From: Streptomyces klenkii | Lineage (GTDB): Bacteria; Actinomycetota; Actinomycetes; Streptomycetales; Streptomycetaceae | Length of the DNA stretch: 64,000 nucleotides | Reading direction: 5' to 3' | Assembly: GCF_003626645.1 (NCBI RefSeq) | Contig: NZ_RBAM01000002.1 | Location: forward strand, 434,001 to 498,000 | In this document: piece by piece, positions 18,456 through 27,973 of the stretch | Numbering within the stretch: the stretch's first letter is position 1 | How the letters are laid out: each line of letters opens with the position of its first letter | Notes under the pieces: model-generated | Told to the model about the DNA's origin: nothing | The model's input: only the letters and a program-made list of their open reading frames with translations | Databases searched by the model: none | Position numbers and translations under genes: made by a program

Positions 18456-19307
18456 TTACTCGTGGTGAAGCCGGGGCAGGCGCTCGGGGCGGGCCCAGCC
18501 CGCCCGGCGGAAGATCGCCTTCCCCTCGGCCCGCACCGCCTCGTCCGCCCGCGCCCGCTCCACCCAGCGCTCCGGGCCGGGGCCGAGGAGCGCGCGCAGC
18601 TCCGCCGAGGCCGCCAGCAGGGCGGTCAGGAGCGCGCCCTGGTCCCCGCCGCCGGGGCGGGGCCGGCCGGTGGCCGGATCGGCGAGGACGCCGTGCACGC
18701 TCACGTACAGATGCGCGCCGCCGAGCGGCTCCCCCGACGGCAGCACCATGGGGAAGGCGTCGCCGGGCAGCCATACGCGGCGGTAGTTGAATTCCGTTTC
18801 GTCGACGGCGGCCAGCTGCGCGGGGTCCAGCCAGGCGGCGACGAGCGTGTGCCGGGCGGCGGGGTCGGCGTAGGGCGCGGCGGCCACGTAGCCGTGCAGC
18901 CCGATGTGCGCGGAGCAGCCGATGCCGATGCCGCGCACGTCCACGGGCACCATCGGCACGGTGGCGGCCACGGCGCGCACGGTGAGCTTGTGGTGCAGCT
19001 GGGCGGGGGAGGCGTTGGAGCCGACGGCGAGGACGGGGCGGCGCGAGCGGACGCGGGCGGCGTGCGTGCGGTCGAGGAAGGCGTCGAGCGCGGGCCCGGC
19101 GGCGGGGGCTCCGCCGCCCGCAGCTTCCGCCGTCCCCATCCCCGTCACCACCGGCCATCCGCCCAGCGGCCCGGGGTCCGGCCGCAGCGGCAGCAGCTGC
19201 CCGTCCGCCAGCAGGGCGGGCTCCTCGACGGGCCGGCCGGGATACGTCAGCGGCAGCTCGGCGGGGGCTCCGTCGAGCCCGAGGGCCCGCAGACTGCGGT
19301 CGGTCAC
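18456..19307 (-). CDS. Conserved hypothetical protein, possibly gamma-glutamylcyclotransferase-like
   Basis: A 283-residue protein with no domain I can name firmly. VLAVGSNASPAQLHHKL resembles the YGSN substrate loop of gamma-glutamylcyclotransferase-fold proteins, and later VDETEFNYRRVWLPGD could follow that fold; this is a weak similarity. GTG start 19307 sits 5 bases after GAGGAG. It lies between the two paralogous ABC exporter modules on the same strand but has its own spacing, so it need not belong to either. Confidence 0.65.
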   Translation of the reverse strand: MTDRSLRALGLDGAPAELPLTYPGRPVEEPALLADGQLLPLRPDPGPLGGWPVVTGMGTAEAAGGGAPAAGPALDAFLDRTHAARVRSRRPVLAVGSNASPAQLHHKLTVRAVAATVPMVPVDVRGIGIGCSAHIGLHGYVAAAPYADPAARHTLVAAWLDPAQLAAVDETEFNYRRVWLPGDAFPMVLPSGEPLGGAHLYVSVHGVLADPATGRPRPGGGDQGALLTALLAASAELRALLGPGPERWVERARADEAVRAEGKAIFRRAGWARPERLPRLHHE

Positions 19308-19421
19308 GGTGGCTCCTCGCCGGCGGGGTGTCGGCCCACCGGTCGTCCGTCACGTACGGCCCGGCCCGGCTCGGCACCGCCGGTCAGGCTCGCGGTGGTG
19401 TCCCGCCGCAGCGGCGGAAGA

Positions 19422-19443
19422 ACAAGCCCGCTGACGGGCTTGT
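19422..19443. terminator. Hairpin downstream of second ABC module
   Basis: Perfect 9-bp stem ACAAGCCCG / CGGGCTTGT with loop CTGA, in the 253-base gap between the permease stop (19561, minus) and the next gene start (19307, minus). Likely terminates the exporter operon. The rest of the gap holds no credible gene. Confidence 0.7.
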
Positions 19444-19560
19444 CGAGCCCCGTAAAGAATGCCCGCCGCCACGGCGATCCACCCCCACTGTGAGGGCCCG
19501 GCGGAATCCGCAGCCCCCGGCACCCCCGCGCACCGCACCGGCAAAACCGCCGGCAAGGCG

Positions 19561-20331
19561 CTACGCGTCATGCCGCTTGAGGACCGCGTAGCCGCCCGCC
19601 AGCGCCACCACCACCCACAGCACCATGATCGCGAAGCCGCCCCAGGGCCCGTACGGGGCGTCGTCCCCGACCGTCACGACCTGCATGACCTTGTGGCCGG
19701 CCTGGTCGGGCAGGTACTGCGCGACCTTCTTCGTGGCTTTCACCGCGCCGAGGATGCTGGAGATGATGAAGAAGAACGGCATCAGAATGCCGAGCGAGAG
19801 CATCGGACTGCGCAGCATCGCCGCGACGCCCATCGAGAACACCGCGATCAGCGTCATATAGAGCCCGCCGCCGATCACCGCGCGCAGGACGTGCGCATCG
19901 CCGATCGACGTCCGGTGGCTGCCGAGCATCGCCTGCCCGACGAAGAAGGAGACAAAGCTCGTCACCATCGCGATCACGAACGCGGTGAACGTCGCAACGG
20001 TGATCTTGCTGAAGAGGAACGTGGCGCGCTGCGGAACCGCCGCCAGAGAAGTCCGGATCATTCCGGTGCTGTATTCATTGGACACCACCAGCACCCCGAA
20101 CACGATCATGGCGAGCTGGCCGAGTCCCATTCCCGCGAAACTCGTAAAGGTCGGGTCGAAATTCACCCGCTCGCTCAGCGGCATTTCTTTGAAGTTGCTG
20201 CGGGTGAAAGCGCTGATCAGGGCGCCGAGCGCGACGGTCACCACCAGTGCGAGACCGAGCGTCCACACCGTCGACCGCACCGATTTGATCTTCGTCCATT
20301 CCGACTGGAGGACCTGTCCCACCACCGCCAT
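19561..20331 (-). CDS. ABC-2 type exporter permease (second module)
   Basis: A 256-residue permease with six transmembrane segments. The N-terminal LQSEWTKIKSVRSTVWTLGLAL and cytoplasmic SNEYSTGMIRTSLAAVPQR match the first-module permease, but it lacks that protein's Pro-rich N-terminal extension. It starts 2 bases after the stop of its ATPase. Substrate unknown. Confidence 0.88.
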   Translation of the reverse strand: MAVVGQVLQSEWTKIKSVRSTVWTLGLALVVTVALGALISAFTRSNFKEMPLSERVNFDPTFTSFAGMGLGQLAMIVFGVLVVSNEYSTGMIRTSLAAVPQRATFLFSKITVATFTAFVIAMVTSFVSFFVGQAMLGSHRTSIGDAHVLRAVIGGGLYMTLIAVFSMGVAAMLRSPMLSLGILMPFFFIISSILGAVKATKKVAQYLPDQAGHKVMQVVTVGDDAPYGPWGGFAIMVLWVVVALAGGYAVLKRHDA

Positions 20332-20333
20332 CG

Positions 20334-21365
20334 TCAGGATCCCTTCTTCTTCCGCCAGTCGGCTCCCCAGCCGCCACCGGGCGGTGCCGCGCCGCCGTCC
20401 GGCGGGGCGTCCGGCGGGGCGTCCGCACCCGCAACGGGCCGGGGATCTCCGCCCGGCGGCGCGCTGTGCGCGTGGTACTCCACCGACTCGGCGGTGAGCT
20501 GCATGAAGGCCTCCTCCAGGGACGCCTGCTGGGGGCTGAGCTCGTGCAGCACGAGCTTGTGGCGCGCGGCGAGCTCGCCCAGCTGCGCCGACTCCGTGCC
20601 GTCGACCTCCAGATGGCCGTCCTCGGTGGTTACCGCCGTGATCCCGGCCCCCGCCAGCACGTCCAGCAGCCGCTCGATCTCGGGCGAGCGCAGCCGTACG
20701 TACGACCGCGAGTTCTGCCGGATGAAGTCCGCCATCGAGGTGTCGGCCAGCAGCCGGCCCTGCCCGATGACGATCAGGTGGTCGGCGGTCAGGGCCATCT
20801 CGCTCATCAGGTGCGAGGAGACGAAGACCGTGCGCCCCTGGGCGGCGAGGTTCTTCATCAGATTGCGGATCCAGTGGATGCCCTCGGGATCGAGGCCGTT
20901 GACGGGCTCGTCGAACATCAGGATCTGCGGGTCGCCCAGCAGCGCGCCCGCGATGCCCAGGCGCTGCCCCATGCCGAGCGAGAAGCCCTTGGAGCGCTTT
21001 TTGGCCACCGCGGTGAGGCCCACCGTGTCCAGAACCTCGCGGACGCGGGCCCGCGGGATGCCGTTGCTCTGCGCCAGGCACAGGAGGTGGTTGTAGGCGC
21101 TGCGACCGCCGTGCATGGCCTTGGCGTCCAGCAGGGCGCCGACGGTCCGGAGCGGGTCCTTCAGCTGCCGGTAGTGCTGCCCGTCGATGAGGACCGTGCC
21201 GTGGGTGGGCCGGTCGAGGTCGAGCATCATCCGCATCGTCGTGGACTTGCCCGCGCCGTTGGGCCCCAGGAATCCGGTGACGATCCCGGGCCTGACGGTG
21301 CAGGTGAGGCCGTCGACGGCGAGCTTCTCGCCGTAGCGCTTGGTCAGGCCCTGCAGCTCGATCAT
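20334..21365 (-). CDS. ABC exporter ATPase (second module)
   Basis: A 343-residue ABC-2 ATPase with Walker A GPNGAGKST, signature SLGMGQ, Walker B LMFDEPVNGLDPEG and switch SSHLMSEM. The C-terminal domain ends in a Pro/Gly-rich tail and WRKKKGS. Start ATG 21365 gives MIELQGLTKRYGEK. Very similar to the first-module ATPase through the whole nucleotide-binding domain. Confidence 0.9.
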   Translation of the reverse strand: MIELQGLTKRYGEKLAVDGLTCTVRPGIVTGFLGPNGAGKSTTMRMMLDLDRPTHGTVLIDGQHYRQLKDPLRTVGALLDAKAMHGGRSAYNHLLCLAQSNGIPRARVREVLDTVGLTAVAKKRSKGFSLGMGQRLGIAGALLGDPQILMFDEPVNGLDPEGIHWIRNLMKNLAAQGRTVFVSSHLMSEMALTADHLIVIGQGRLLADTSMADFIRQNSRSYVRLRSPEIERLLDVLAGAGITAVTTEDGHLEVDGTESAQLGELAARHKLVLHELSPQQASLEEAFMQLTAESVEYHAHSAPPGGDPRPVAGADAPPDAPPDGGAAPPGGGWGADWRKKKGS

Positions 21366-21598
21366 CCCGCCACGGTAAGGGCGACCCGGGCACCCTGCCG
21401 GCGGTAGCGGCCCGTCCGGGTGCGAAGGACACCCGTTCGGACGCGGAGGAGAGCGAAGGGGAGACGCAGGAGTGCGGAGGAGAGCGGAGAAGGACGGAGG
21501 AGGGCGGGGCCGGCCTCCGGACCGCCGCCCCGTGCGCCCGCACGAGCGGCGCACAGGGCACGGACCAGCGCTTAGGCTTCGCCGGTGCTCCGGTCGGC

Positions 21599-22537
21599 TC
21601 AGCGGCTCTGCTGCGCCGGGACGCCGCGCGACATCGGCTCGTCGTCACCGGGGACGCCGGCCGCGGCGACGGCCGCGCCGGTCAGCGTGGCCAGCATCTC
21701 GCGGACGTTCGTCAGCTGGGCGTTGATGCTGTCGCGGCGGTTGGTGAGCGCCGCCAGCTCGCGCTCGGACTCGCTGCGGATGCGGTCGGCCTTGGCGTTG
21801 GCGTCGGCCACGATGTCCTCGGCCTGGCGCTGTGCCGTCTCCACCGTCTGGCGGGCGCGCCGCTCGGCGTCCGTGCGCAGCTTCTCCGCCTCCAGGCGCA
21901 GCTGCTCGGCGCGGTGCTCGATCTCCGCCAGCCGCTTCTCCGCCTTGGCCTGACGGGAGGCCAGGTCGCGCTCGGACTGCTCGCGCCGCTTGGCCAGGTT
22001 GGTCTCGAAGTCGGCGGCGGCCTGGGCCGCCTTGGCGCGGGTCTCCTCGAAGAGGGCGTCCGCCTCCTCGCGCTTGGACTGGGCGTCCTTCTGGGCCTCG
22101 GCCCGCAGCTGGGCGGAGTCGCCCTTGGCCTTCTCGACGATGCGCGCGCCCTCGTCCTCCGCCTTGGACTTGCGGTCGGCGGCGAACGACTCGGCGTCGT
22201 TGCGCACCTGCTGGGCGGCGGACTCGGCGAGCTCGCGGTGCTGCTCGGCGGCGCGCCGGGCCTCCTCACGCAGATCCTTGGCCTCTTCCTCGGCCAGCCG
22301 AAGGATCTTCTCGACCCTCGCCCCCAGCCCCGCATAGGACGGCTCGGCGTCGTTGACCTGGGCCTGAGCATTCTGCGTCTCGAGGTGCAGCTCCTCGATG
22401 CGCTTTTCCAGAGAGGTGATGCGTGCCAGTGCGCTGTCACGGTCGGCGACGAGCTTGGTAATGCGGTCGTCCACCTGGCCGCGGTCGTATCCACGCCGCA
22501 CAAGCTCGAAGCCGAAGGGGGAGGAAGTGTCACTCAT
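21599..22537 (-). CDS. filP: Intermediate filament-like coiled-coil protein FilP
   Basis: A 312-residue coiled-coil protein. The short N-terminal head (MSDTSSPFGFELVRRGYDRGQVDDRI) resembles the DivIVA N-terminal membrane-binding motif, and the rest is almost wholly alanine/glutamate/arginine coiled coil. FilP forms an elastic filament network behind Streptomyces hyphal tips and works with DivIVA and Scy. Length agrees with S. coelicolor FilP (about 310). It lies directly downstream of scy on the same strand, as expected. Confidence 0.92.
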   Translation of the reverse strand: MSDTSSPFGFELVRRGYDRGQVDDRITKLVADRDSALARITSLEKRIEELHLETQNAQAQVNDAEPSYAGLGARVEKILRLAEEEAKDLREEARRAAEQHRELAESAAQQVRNDAESFAADRKSKAEDEGARIVEKAKGDSAQLRAEAQKDAQSKREEADALFEETRAKAAQAAADFETNLAKRREQSERDLASRQAKAEKRLAEIEHRAEQLRLEAEKLRTDAERRARQTVETAQRQAEDIVADANAKADRIRSESERELAALTNRRDSINAQLTNVREMLATLTGAAVAAAGVPGDDEPMSRGVPAQQSR

Positions 22538-22651
22538 GGGGTTCCTGTCATAAGAGACCGGTGAGGTGATAGAGGGAATCCTAGGGGTGCGAGCGGCGTG
22601 TCATCAGGTGAATGGTTGGCAGATCTGGAGAATGTCCCCCCGTTTGAGTGG

Positions 22652-25600
22652 CTACTTCTGTGACTGCTTGCCACCCGAACGAGTAGCACCGGCACCGGCC
22701 GCTGCCTTCACCCCGCCGCCATCCTTGGCGCTTCCGGCCCCCGGGGCCTCAAAAGATTCCAACGCCTCCAACACGTCCTGGACACGGGAAATCTCCGCCT
22801 GAATGTCCTCGCGACGACGCACCAGGACCTCCAACTCCCGCTTTCCCTCCTCGACAAGGCGCTCGGCTTCCTCCGCACCCTCGGTGCGCAGGCGCTCCGA
22901 CTCGCGTACGGCGGCGGCCTTCTTCTGCTCGGCCTCCTTGAGCAGCCCCTCCGCCTTCTTCACCGCGGCGATCCGCACCTTGCTGGCCTCGCTGCTCGCG
23001 TCGGACAGCAGCTTCTTCGCCTTCTCCTCGGCCTCCGCGAGCTGCTCGGTCGCGGCCGCGACGAGCTTGTCGCAGCGCTCGCCCGCCGACTGCATCGCCT
23101 CGGCGGCCTCGCGGCGCGCCCGGCCGTGCAGCTCCTCGACCTCGCCCTCGACGCGCGAGCGCAGCTCGTCGGCCCGCTCCCTTATCGCGGTCGCGTCGCC
23201 ACGGGCCTCGGCGAGCAGGGTGTCCGCGTCCGTACGGGCCTGCTCCACCAGGGCGTTGCCCTCGCCGGTGGCCTCGGAGACGATCCGCTCGGCCTCGCGG
23301 CGGGCCACGCCCACCATCGTGTCGGCCTGCTCCTCGGCGGCCGCGGCCGTGCGCAGCGACTCCTCCTGCGCCTTGGCGATCAGGGCGTCCGCCTGCTCAC
23401 CGGCGTCGGCCAGCCGCTTGGCGGCGGCCTCGCGAGCGTCGTCGACGGTCCGCTCGCCCTCGGCACGCGCCTCCGCGCGCAGCCGCTCCGCCTCCTGGAC
23501 GGCGTCGGCCTTGATCCGCGCGGAGTCCGCGCGCGTGCTGTTGGCGTTCTCCTGCGCGGCGGCCAGTGCCTCGGCCGCCTCCGCGGCCATCCGCTCGGCC
23601 TCCGAGGCCGCCTCGGCGACGAGGGTGTCCGCCTGCTCGGCGGCCTCCGCACGGCGGTTGTTCGCCGCCTCGCGGGCCTCGTCGAGGACGCGGGCGGCGT
23701 CGCCGCGCAGCCGCTCGGACTCGGCGTCCGCCTCGGCGAGCGTGCGCTCGGCCTGCCCGGCGGCATCGGCCCGGGCGGCCTCGGCGGCCTCCCTTGCCTC
23801 CTCCGTCGTACGGGCGGCGTCGCGGCGCGCGGCCTCCACCGTCGCGGCGGCCTCGGTCCGCAGCTTCTCCGCCTCGGCCGTGGCCTCGGCGAGCAGCTCG
23901 TCGGCCTGCGCGGCCGCTTCCGTGCGACGCCGGCCCGCGGCCTCGCGGGCCTCGTCGACGATGCGGTCGGCCTCGGCCTGCGCCCCGGAGGTGAGCTCCT
24001 CGGCCTCCTTGACGATCCGCGCGGCCTCGGCGTGGCCCTCGGAACGCATCTTGTTCGCGTCCTCGCGGGCCTCGGCCCGCGCCCGGGACGCGTCCTGCTC
24101 GGCCGACGCCAGGGCGTCGGACGCGTCGGTGCGCATCTGCTTGGACCGGGCGGACGCCTCCGCGACCGTGCGCTCCGCGTCGGCCTTCGCCTTCGCGAGC
24201 AGCGCCTCGGCGGCCTCCGCGGCCTCGCCGCGGTGCTTGCCGGCGTCCTTACGGGCCTGCGTGACCGTCTGCTCGGCCTCGGCGCGCAGCCGGGCGGCCT
24301 CCGCGGCCGCCTCCGCCTGCTGCTCCTGCGCCGACTCGCGGGCCTCGTCCAGGACGGACGTGGCCTCGGCGACCAGCCGCTCCGCCTCCGCCGTGGCCTC
24401 CGCCATCAGGGCGTCGGCCTGCTCGGCGGCCTCGGAGCGGCGGGCGGCAGCCGCGGCCCGCGCCTCGTCGGCCGTGGCGGCGGCGTCGCGCCGCGCCTGC
24501 TCGGCGGTCTCCTCGGCCTCCGCGATCAGCTTCTCCGCCTCGGCCATGGCCTCGGAGAGCAGCTCGTCGGCCTGCACGCCCGCCTCGGCGAGCTTGGCGT
24601 GGGCGCTGTCGGTGGCCTCCTCCAGCGTGCGGGCGGCCTCCGCCTCCAGGCGCCGGCCCTCCGTGACCGCCTCCGCGAGCGTGCGCTCCGCCTCGGCGGC
24701 GGAAGCCTCCGAAGCGGCCTGCGCCTCGGCGCGGATCCGGGCCGCGTCCTCACCGGCGCGCTCGCGCTCGGCGTACGCGTCGGTCCGGACCCGGTCGGCC
24801 TCCTCCTGCGCCTCGGTGCGGGTGCGCTCCGCATTGTGCTCGGCGGCCGAGCGCAGCCCGGCGATCTCCTCCTCGGCCTGCTCGTGCAGCCCCGCGACGG
24901 AGTCCCGCACCTGCTGCGCGGTCGCCTCGGCGGCCGACACCAGCTCGGCGGCGCGCTGCTCGGCGTCCTCGACCAGGCGCCGGGCCTCCTCCTGCGCCTC
25001 GGCGACCCGCTTGCGCGCCGAAGCCAGCAGCTCCTCGCTCTGCTCGCGCGCCGCCTCGCGCTCGGCCTGCGCCTCCGTACGGGCGTCGCCCAGCAGCTCC
25101 TCGGCCTCGCGCCGGCGGCGGGCGGCCTCCTCCTGCGCGGCGGCCAGCGCCTCGGCGGCCTCGGCGGCCGTGCGCTCGGCGGCGGCGTTCGCCTCGGCCC
25201 GCACCCGGTCGGCGGTCTCCTGCGCCTCGCCGCGCAGCCGCTCGGCCTCCGCGTTGGCCTCGGCGCGCAGCCGCGCACCGGCGGACTCGCCCTCGCTGCG
25301 GGCGGCGGCCGCCTCCTCGGCGGCCTCGGTGCGCAGCCGCTCCGCCTCCGTCTCGGCCTGCGCCTGGAGCGCGCGCACCCGCTCCGCGGTCTCCGTGCGC
25401 TGCCGCTCGGTCTCCTCGGCGGCCTCGCGGCGCAGCCGCTCCGCCTCCGTGCGGGCGTCGCGCAGCGCCTTCTCGGCGGCTTCCACGCGCTGCTCGGCCT
25501 CGGTGTGCAGGCGGGTCAGCTCCGCGTCGGCCTCGGCGCGGCGCGCCTCCGCGGCCTTCTCGGTCTCCTCGCGCAGCTTCCGCGCGGCCTCCTCGGCCTC

Positions 25601-27235
25601 GGTGCGGGTGCGCTCGGCGTGGTCCTCGGCCTCCTCGGCCATCTCCTCGGCCTCGGTGCGCGCCCGCTCCAGGGCCTCCTCGGCCTGCTTGCGCAGGGAG
25701 GCGGCCCGCTCGGCGGCCTCGCCGCGGACCCGCTCGCCGTCCGCGGCCGCGCTGCCGCGCGTCTCCTCCGCGTCGGCCTTGGCCTTGGCCAGCAGCTCCT
25801 CGGCGGTCTTCGCCGCCTCCTCGATCTGCTGGAGCGCCTCGCGCCGGGCGTCGCCCCGGAGCCGCTCGCCCTCGGCGACGGCGTCGGCCCGCAGCTGCTC
25901 GGCCTCGCCGCGCAGCCGCCGCGCCTCCTCCTGGAGCTCGACGGTCTTGGCGCGGTACTCCTTGGTGTCGTCCTTCGCCGCGCCCTTGAGCTGCTCGGCG
26001 GTGTCCGCGGCCTGCTCGCGCAGCCGCTCGGCCTCGGACTCGGCCTCCTTGCGGATGCGCTCCGCCTCGGCGGCGGCGGCCTTCGTGGTGGCGCGGGCGT
26101 CCTCGGAGGCCTTGGACAGGACCTCCTCGGCCGTCCGGGCGGCCTTGGCGAGCTGGGCCGCGGAGTCCTCCGCGGCGGCGCTGCGGGCCTTCTCCGCGGC
26201 CTCGGCGACCAGCCGCTCGGCCTCCGCGGCGGCGTCCGCCCGCAGCTGCCCGGCCTCGGCCTTGAGGGCCTCGGCCTCCTTCGTGGCCTCGCTGACCAGC
26301 CGGGCCACCTCGGCCCGGGCCGTACGGGTGCGCTGCTCGTTCTCCGACTCGGCGCCCGAGAGGGTGCGCGCCGCGCTGTCCTTCGCGTCGGTGACCAGCT
26401 TCTCGGCCTCGGCGCGCGCCTCGCGCAGCGCCGCGTCGGCCTCCTGCAAGCGGGCGTCGGCGGTACGGCTCAGCTCGGCCGCGACCGTACGCGCCTGCTC
26501 GCTCTCCGTGCCCGCGGCCGCCCGCAGCTGCTCGGCGTGGTCGGTGGCCTCCTGCGCCTGCGCGGACGCGGCGGTCAGCAGCCGCTCGGCGTCGCTGCGC
26601 GCCCGGCGCAGCAGCGCCTCGGCCTCGGCGCGGGCCTCGTCGGCGGCGGAGCTGAGGCGGGACCGGGCCTGCTCGGCCAGGCGCTGGGCCTCGGCGCGGG
26701 CCGCGGCCAGGGCCTGCTCGGCCTCCGCCCGGGACTCCTCCAGCAGCCGGCGCGCCTGCGACTCCGTGCGCGCCCGCAGCTGCTCGGCCCAGGCGACGTT
26801 CTCGTTGACGTGCGACTCGACGGTCTGGCGGCGCTCGTTGAGCTCCTCGTCCAGGCGCTGGCGGCGGGCGACGGCCTCCGCGTGGAGCTCGGCCTCCATC
26901 CGGGCCTGGCGCTCGGCCTGCTCCTGGAGCAGCCGCTGCGTCTGCGCCCGGGCCTCGCGCAGCTCGCGCTCGGCGTCCGTACGCATCTGATCCGCCTGAA
27001 TCTGGGCATTGCGGAGCAACTGCTCCGCCTGGTAACCCATGTCGGCGGTGTCGTACGCCGGGCGGTGGGCGAGATTGCGGCGCGCCTCGTGGAGCTTGGC
27101 GCGCAGCACCTCGACCTGGTAGCCGAGGTCGTCGGCGTGCTGGACCGCCTTCTCCCGCTCCTTCTTCAGCCGCTCCATCTCGGCTTCGAATTGCGAGAGG
27201 TGGTCGTCAGCCTCGTAGCGGTCGTTGCCCCGCAC
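22652..27235 (-). CDS. scy: Streptomyces cytoskeletal element Scy (polarisome scaffold)
   Basis: A 1527-residue, almost entirely coiled-coil protein that assembles tip-organising centres in Streptomyces with DivIVA and FilP. A DivIVA-like head (DDHLSQFEAEMERLKKEREKAVQHADDLGYQVEVL) is followed by about 1400 residues of Ala/Glu/Arg/Lys-rich repeats with recurring EAERL, ARAEAE and EEA(R/T)R blocks, consistent with the known 51-residue repeat family. The C-terminus has RREDIQAEISRVQDVLEALESF. From memory S. coelicolor Scy is about 1326 residues, so this version is longer by about 200, probably from extra repeat units. GTG start 27235. The repetitive codons open very long spurious frames on the opposite strand. 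Confidence 0.93.
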   Translation of the reverse strand: MRGNDRYEADDHLSQFEAEMERLKKEREKAVQHADDLGYQVEVLRAKLHEARRNLAHRPAYDTADMGYQAEQLLRNAQIQADQMRTDAERELREARAQTQRLLQEQAERQARMEAELHAEAVARRQRLDEELNERRQTVESHVNENVAWAEQLRARTESQARRLLEESRAEAEQALAAARAEAQRLAEQARSRLSSAADEARAEAEALLRRARSDAERLLTAASAQAQEATDHAEQLRAAAGTESEQARTVAAELSRTADARLQEADAALREARAEAEKLVTDAKDSAARTLSGAESENEQRTRTARAEVARLVSEATKEAEALKAEAGQLRADAAAEAERLVAEAAEKARSAAAEDSAAQLAKAARTAEEVLSKASEDARATTKAAAAEAERIRKEAESEAERLREQAADTAEQLKGAAKDDTKEYRAKTVELQEEARRLRGEAEQLRADAVAEGERLRGDARREALQQIEEAAKTAEELLAKAKADAEETRGSAAADGERVRGEAAERAASLRKQAEEALERARTEAEEMAEEAEDHAERTRTEAEEAARKLREETEKAAEARRAEADAELTRLHTEAEQRVEAAEKALRDARTEAERLRREAAEETERQRTETAERVRALQAQAETEAERLRTEAAEEAAAARSEGESAGARLRAEANAEAERLRGEAQETADRVRAEANAAAERTAAEAAEALAAAQEEAARRRREAEELLGDARTEAQAEREAAREQSEELLASARKRVAEAQEEARRLVEDAEQRAAELVSAAEATAQQVRDSVAGLHEQAEEEIAGLRSAAEHNAERTRTEAQEEADRVRTDAYAERERAGEDAARIRAEAQAASEASAAEAERTLAEAVTEGRRLEAEAARTLEEATDSAHAKLAEAGVQADELLSEAMAEAEKLIAEAEETAEQARRDAAATADEARAAAAARRSEAAEQADALMAEATAEAERLVAEATSVLDEARESAQEQQAEAAAEAARLRAEAEQTVTQARKDAGKHRGEAAEAAEALLAKAKADAERTVAEASARSKQMRTDASDALASAEQDASRARAEAREDANKMRSEGHAEAARIVKEAEELTSGAQAEADRIVDEAREAAGRRRTEAAAQADELLAEATAEAEKLRTEAAATVEAARRDAARTTEEAREAAEAARADAAGQAERTLAEADAESERLRGDAARVLDEAREAANNRRAEAAEQADTLVAEAASEAERMAAEAAEALAAAQENANSTRADSARIKADAVQEAERLRAEARAEGERTVDDAREAAAKRLADAGEQADALIAKAQEESLRTAAAAEEQADTMVGVARREAERIVSEATGEGNALVEQARTDADTLLAEARGDATAIRERADELRSRVEGEVEELHGRARREAAEAMQSAGERCDKLVAAATEQLAEAEEKAKKLLSDASSEASKVRIAAVKKAEGLLKEAEQKKAAAVRESERLRTEGAEEAERLVEEGKRELEVLVRRREDIQAEISRVQDVLEALESFEAPGAGSAKDGGGVKAAAGAGATRSGGKQSQK

Positions 27236-27383
27236 TGCGCGGTCCCATCCGTCCCCTGGTCGCCTTGGCGGCCGGCCCGTTCCCGCGTGTATCGGTTGGA
27301 ATCCGGAGCCCGCCCTTCCGAAGAAATGGTGTCAGATCATCGGTACAGCCCGGTCCGGGCCCCCACCCCAGGACCCCGGCCGA

Positions 27384-27416
27384 ACCCGCACTCTACCGGC
27401 CGGGGGGAGTGCGGGT
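27384..27416 (-). terminator. Terminator after the epimerase gene
   Basis: Perfect 10-bp arms ACCCGCACTC (27384-27393) and GAGTGCGGGT (27407-27416), the latter overlapping the epimerase stop codon. It separates the epimerase gene from scy downstream on the same strand. Confidence 0.7.
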
Positions 27417-27856
27417 CAGTGCTCCTGGTCCGCAGGGGGCGCCGAGGTGACCAGTTCCGTCAGCACGCCGTGGCAGTCCTTCGGGTGCAGGAAGGTGATC
27501 CGCGACCCCATCGAACCGCGCCGCGGCTCGTCGTAGAGCACCCGGACGCCCTTGTCCCGGATGCCCTCGGAGTCCCCGTCCACGTCCGCCGTGCCGAACG
27601 CGATGTGGTGAACGCCCTCGCCGTTCTTCGCCAGCCACTTGCCCACCGCGGAGTCCTCCCGCGTCGGCTCCAGCAGCTGCAAGTACGAGGCCCCGCCGTC
27701 GGAGGTCTCATTGATTTTCAGCATGGCCTCACGGACACCCTGCTCCTCGTTGACCTCGGTGTGGAACACCTCGAAGCCGTACGTGGCACGGTAGAACTCG
27801 ACAGTCCGGTCGAGGTCGAAGCAGGCGATCCCGATGTGGTCGATACGCGTCAGCAT
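27416..27856 (-). CDS. mce: Methylmalonyl-CoA epimerase
   Basis: A 146-residue vicinal-oxygen-chelate metalloenzyme that interconverts the 2R and 2S epimers of methylmalonyl-CoA. Metal ligands are visible in the paired beta-alpha-beta modules: DHIGIACFDLD (His), LQLLEP (Gln), GVHHIAF (His) and GVLTELV (Glu). Start ATG 27856 gives MLTRIDHIGIA. Divergent from the thiolase gene. It joins MeaB and IcmA in the short-chain acyl-CoA, B12-linked part of the window. Confidence 0.93.
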   Translation of the reverse strand: MLTRIDHIGIACFDLDRTVEFYRATYGFEVFHTEVNEEQGVREAMLKINETSDGGASYLQLLEPTREDSAVGKWLAKNGEGVHHIAFGTADVDGDSEGIRDKGVRVLYDEPRRGSMGSRITFLHPKDCHGVLTELVTSAPPADQEH

Positions 27857-27973
27857 GGAACCAGTCCACCGCCGTACGGCTTGGTCACGCAACGTGTACG
27901 CAACGTGCTTGCGATCACACCCGCAGCCCGGTGACCGCGCGAGTACCGCTCAGTACATTGACGAAAACACTCG

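Noticed and set aside
19350..19571. 73-codon minus-strand frame with a hydrophobic stretch (WGWIAVAAGILYGA)
   Set aside because: Overlaps a hairpin and the permease gene end, no ribosome-binding site; more likely intergenic repeat sequence.
23126..27934. 1602-codon open frame on the plus strand across scy (and a 1395-codon frame at 22803-26990)
   Set aside because: Antisense shadows of a repetitive GC-rich gene: composition is runs of Arg/Leu/Gly or Ser/Ala/Arg with no domain, no ribosome-binding site, and they mirror the EA-rich coiled coil on the minus strand.
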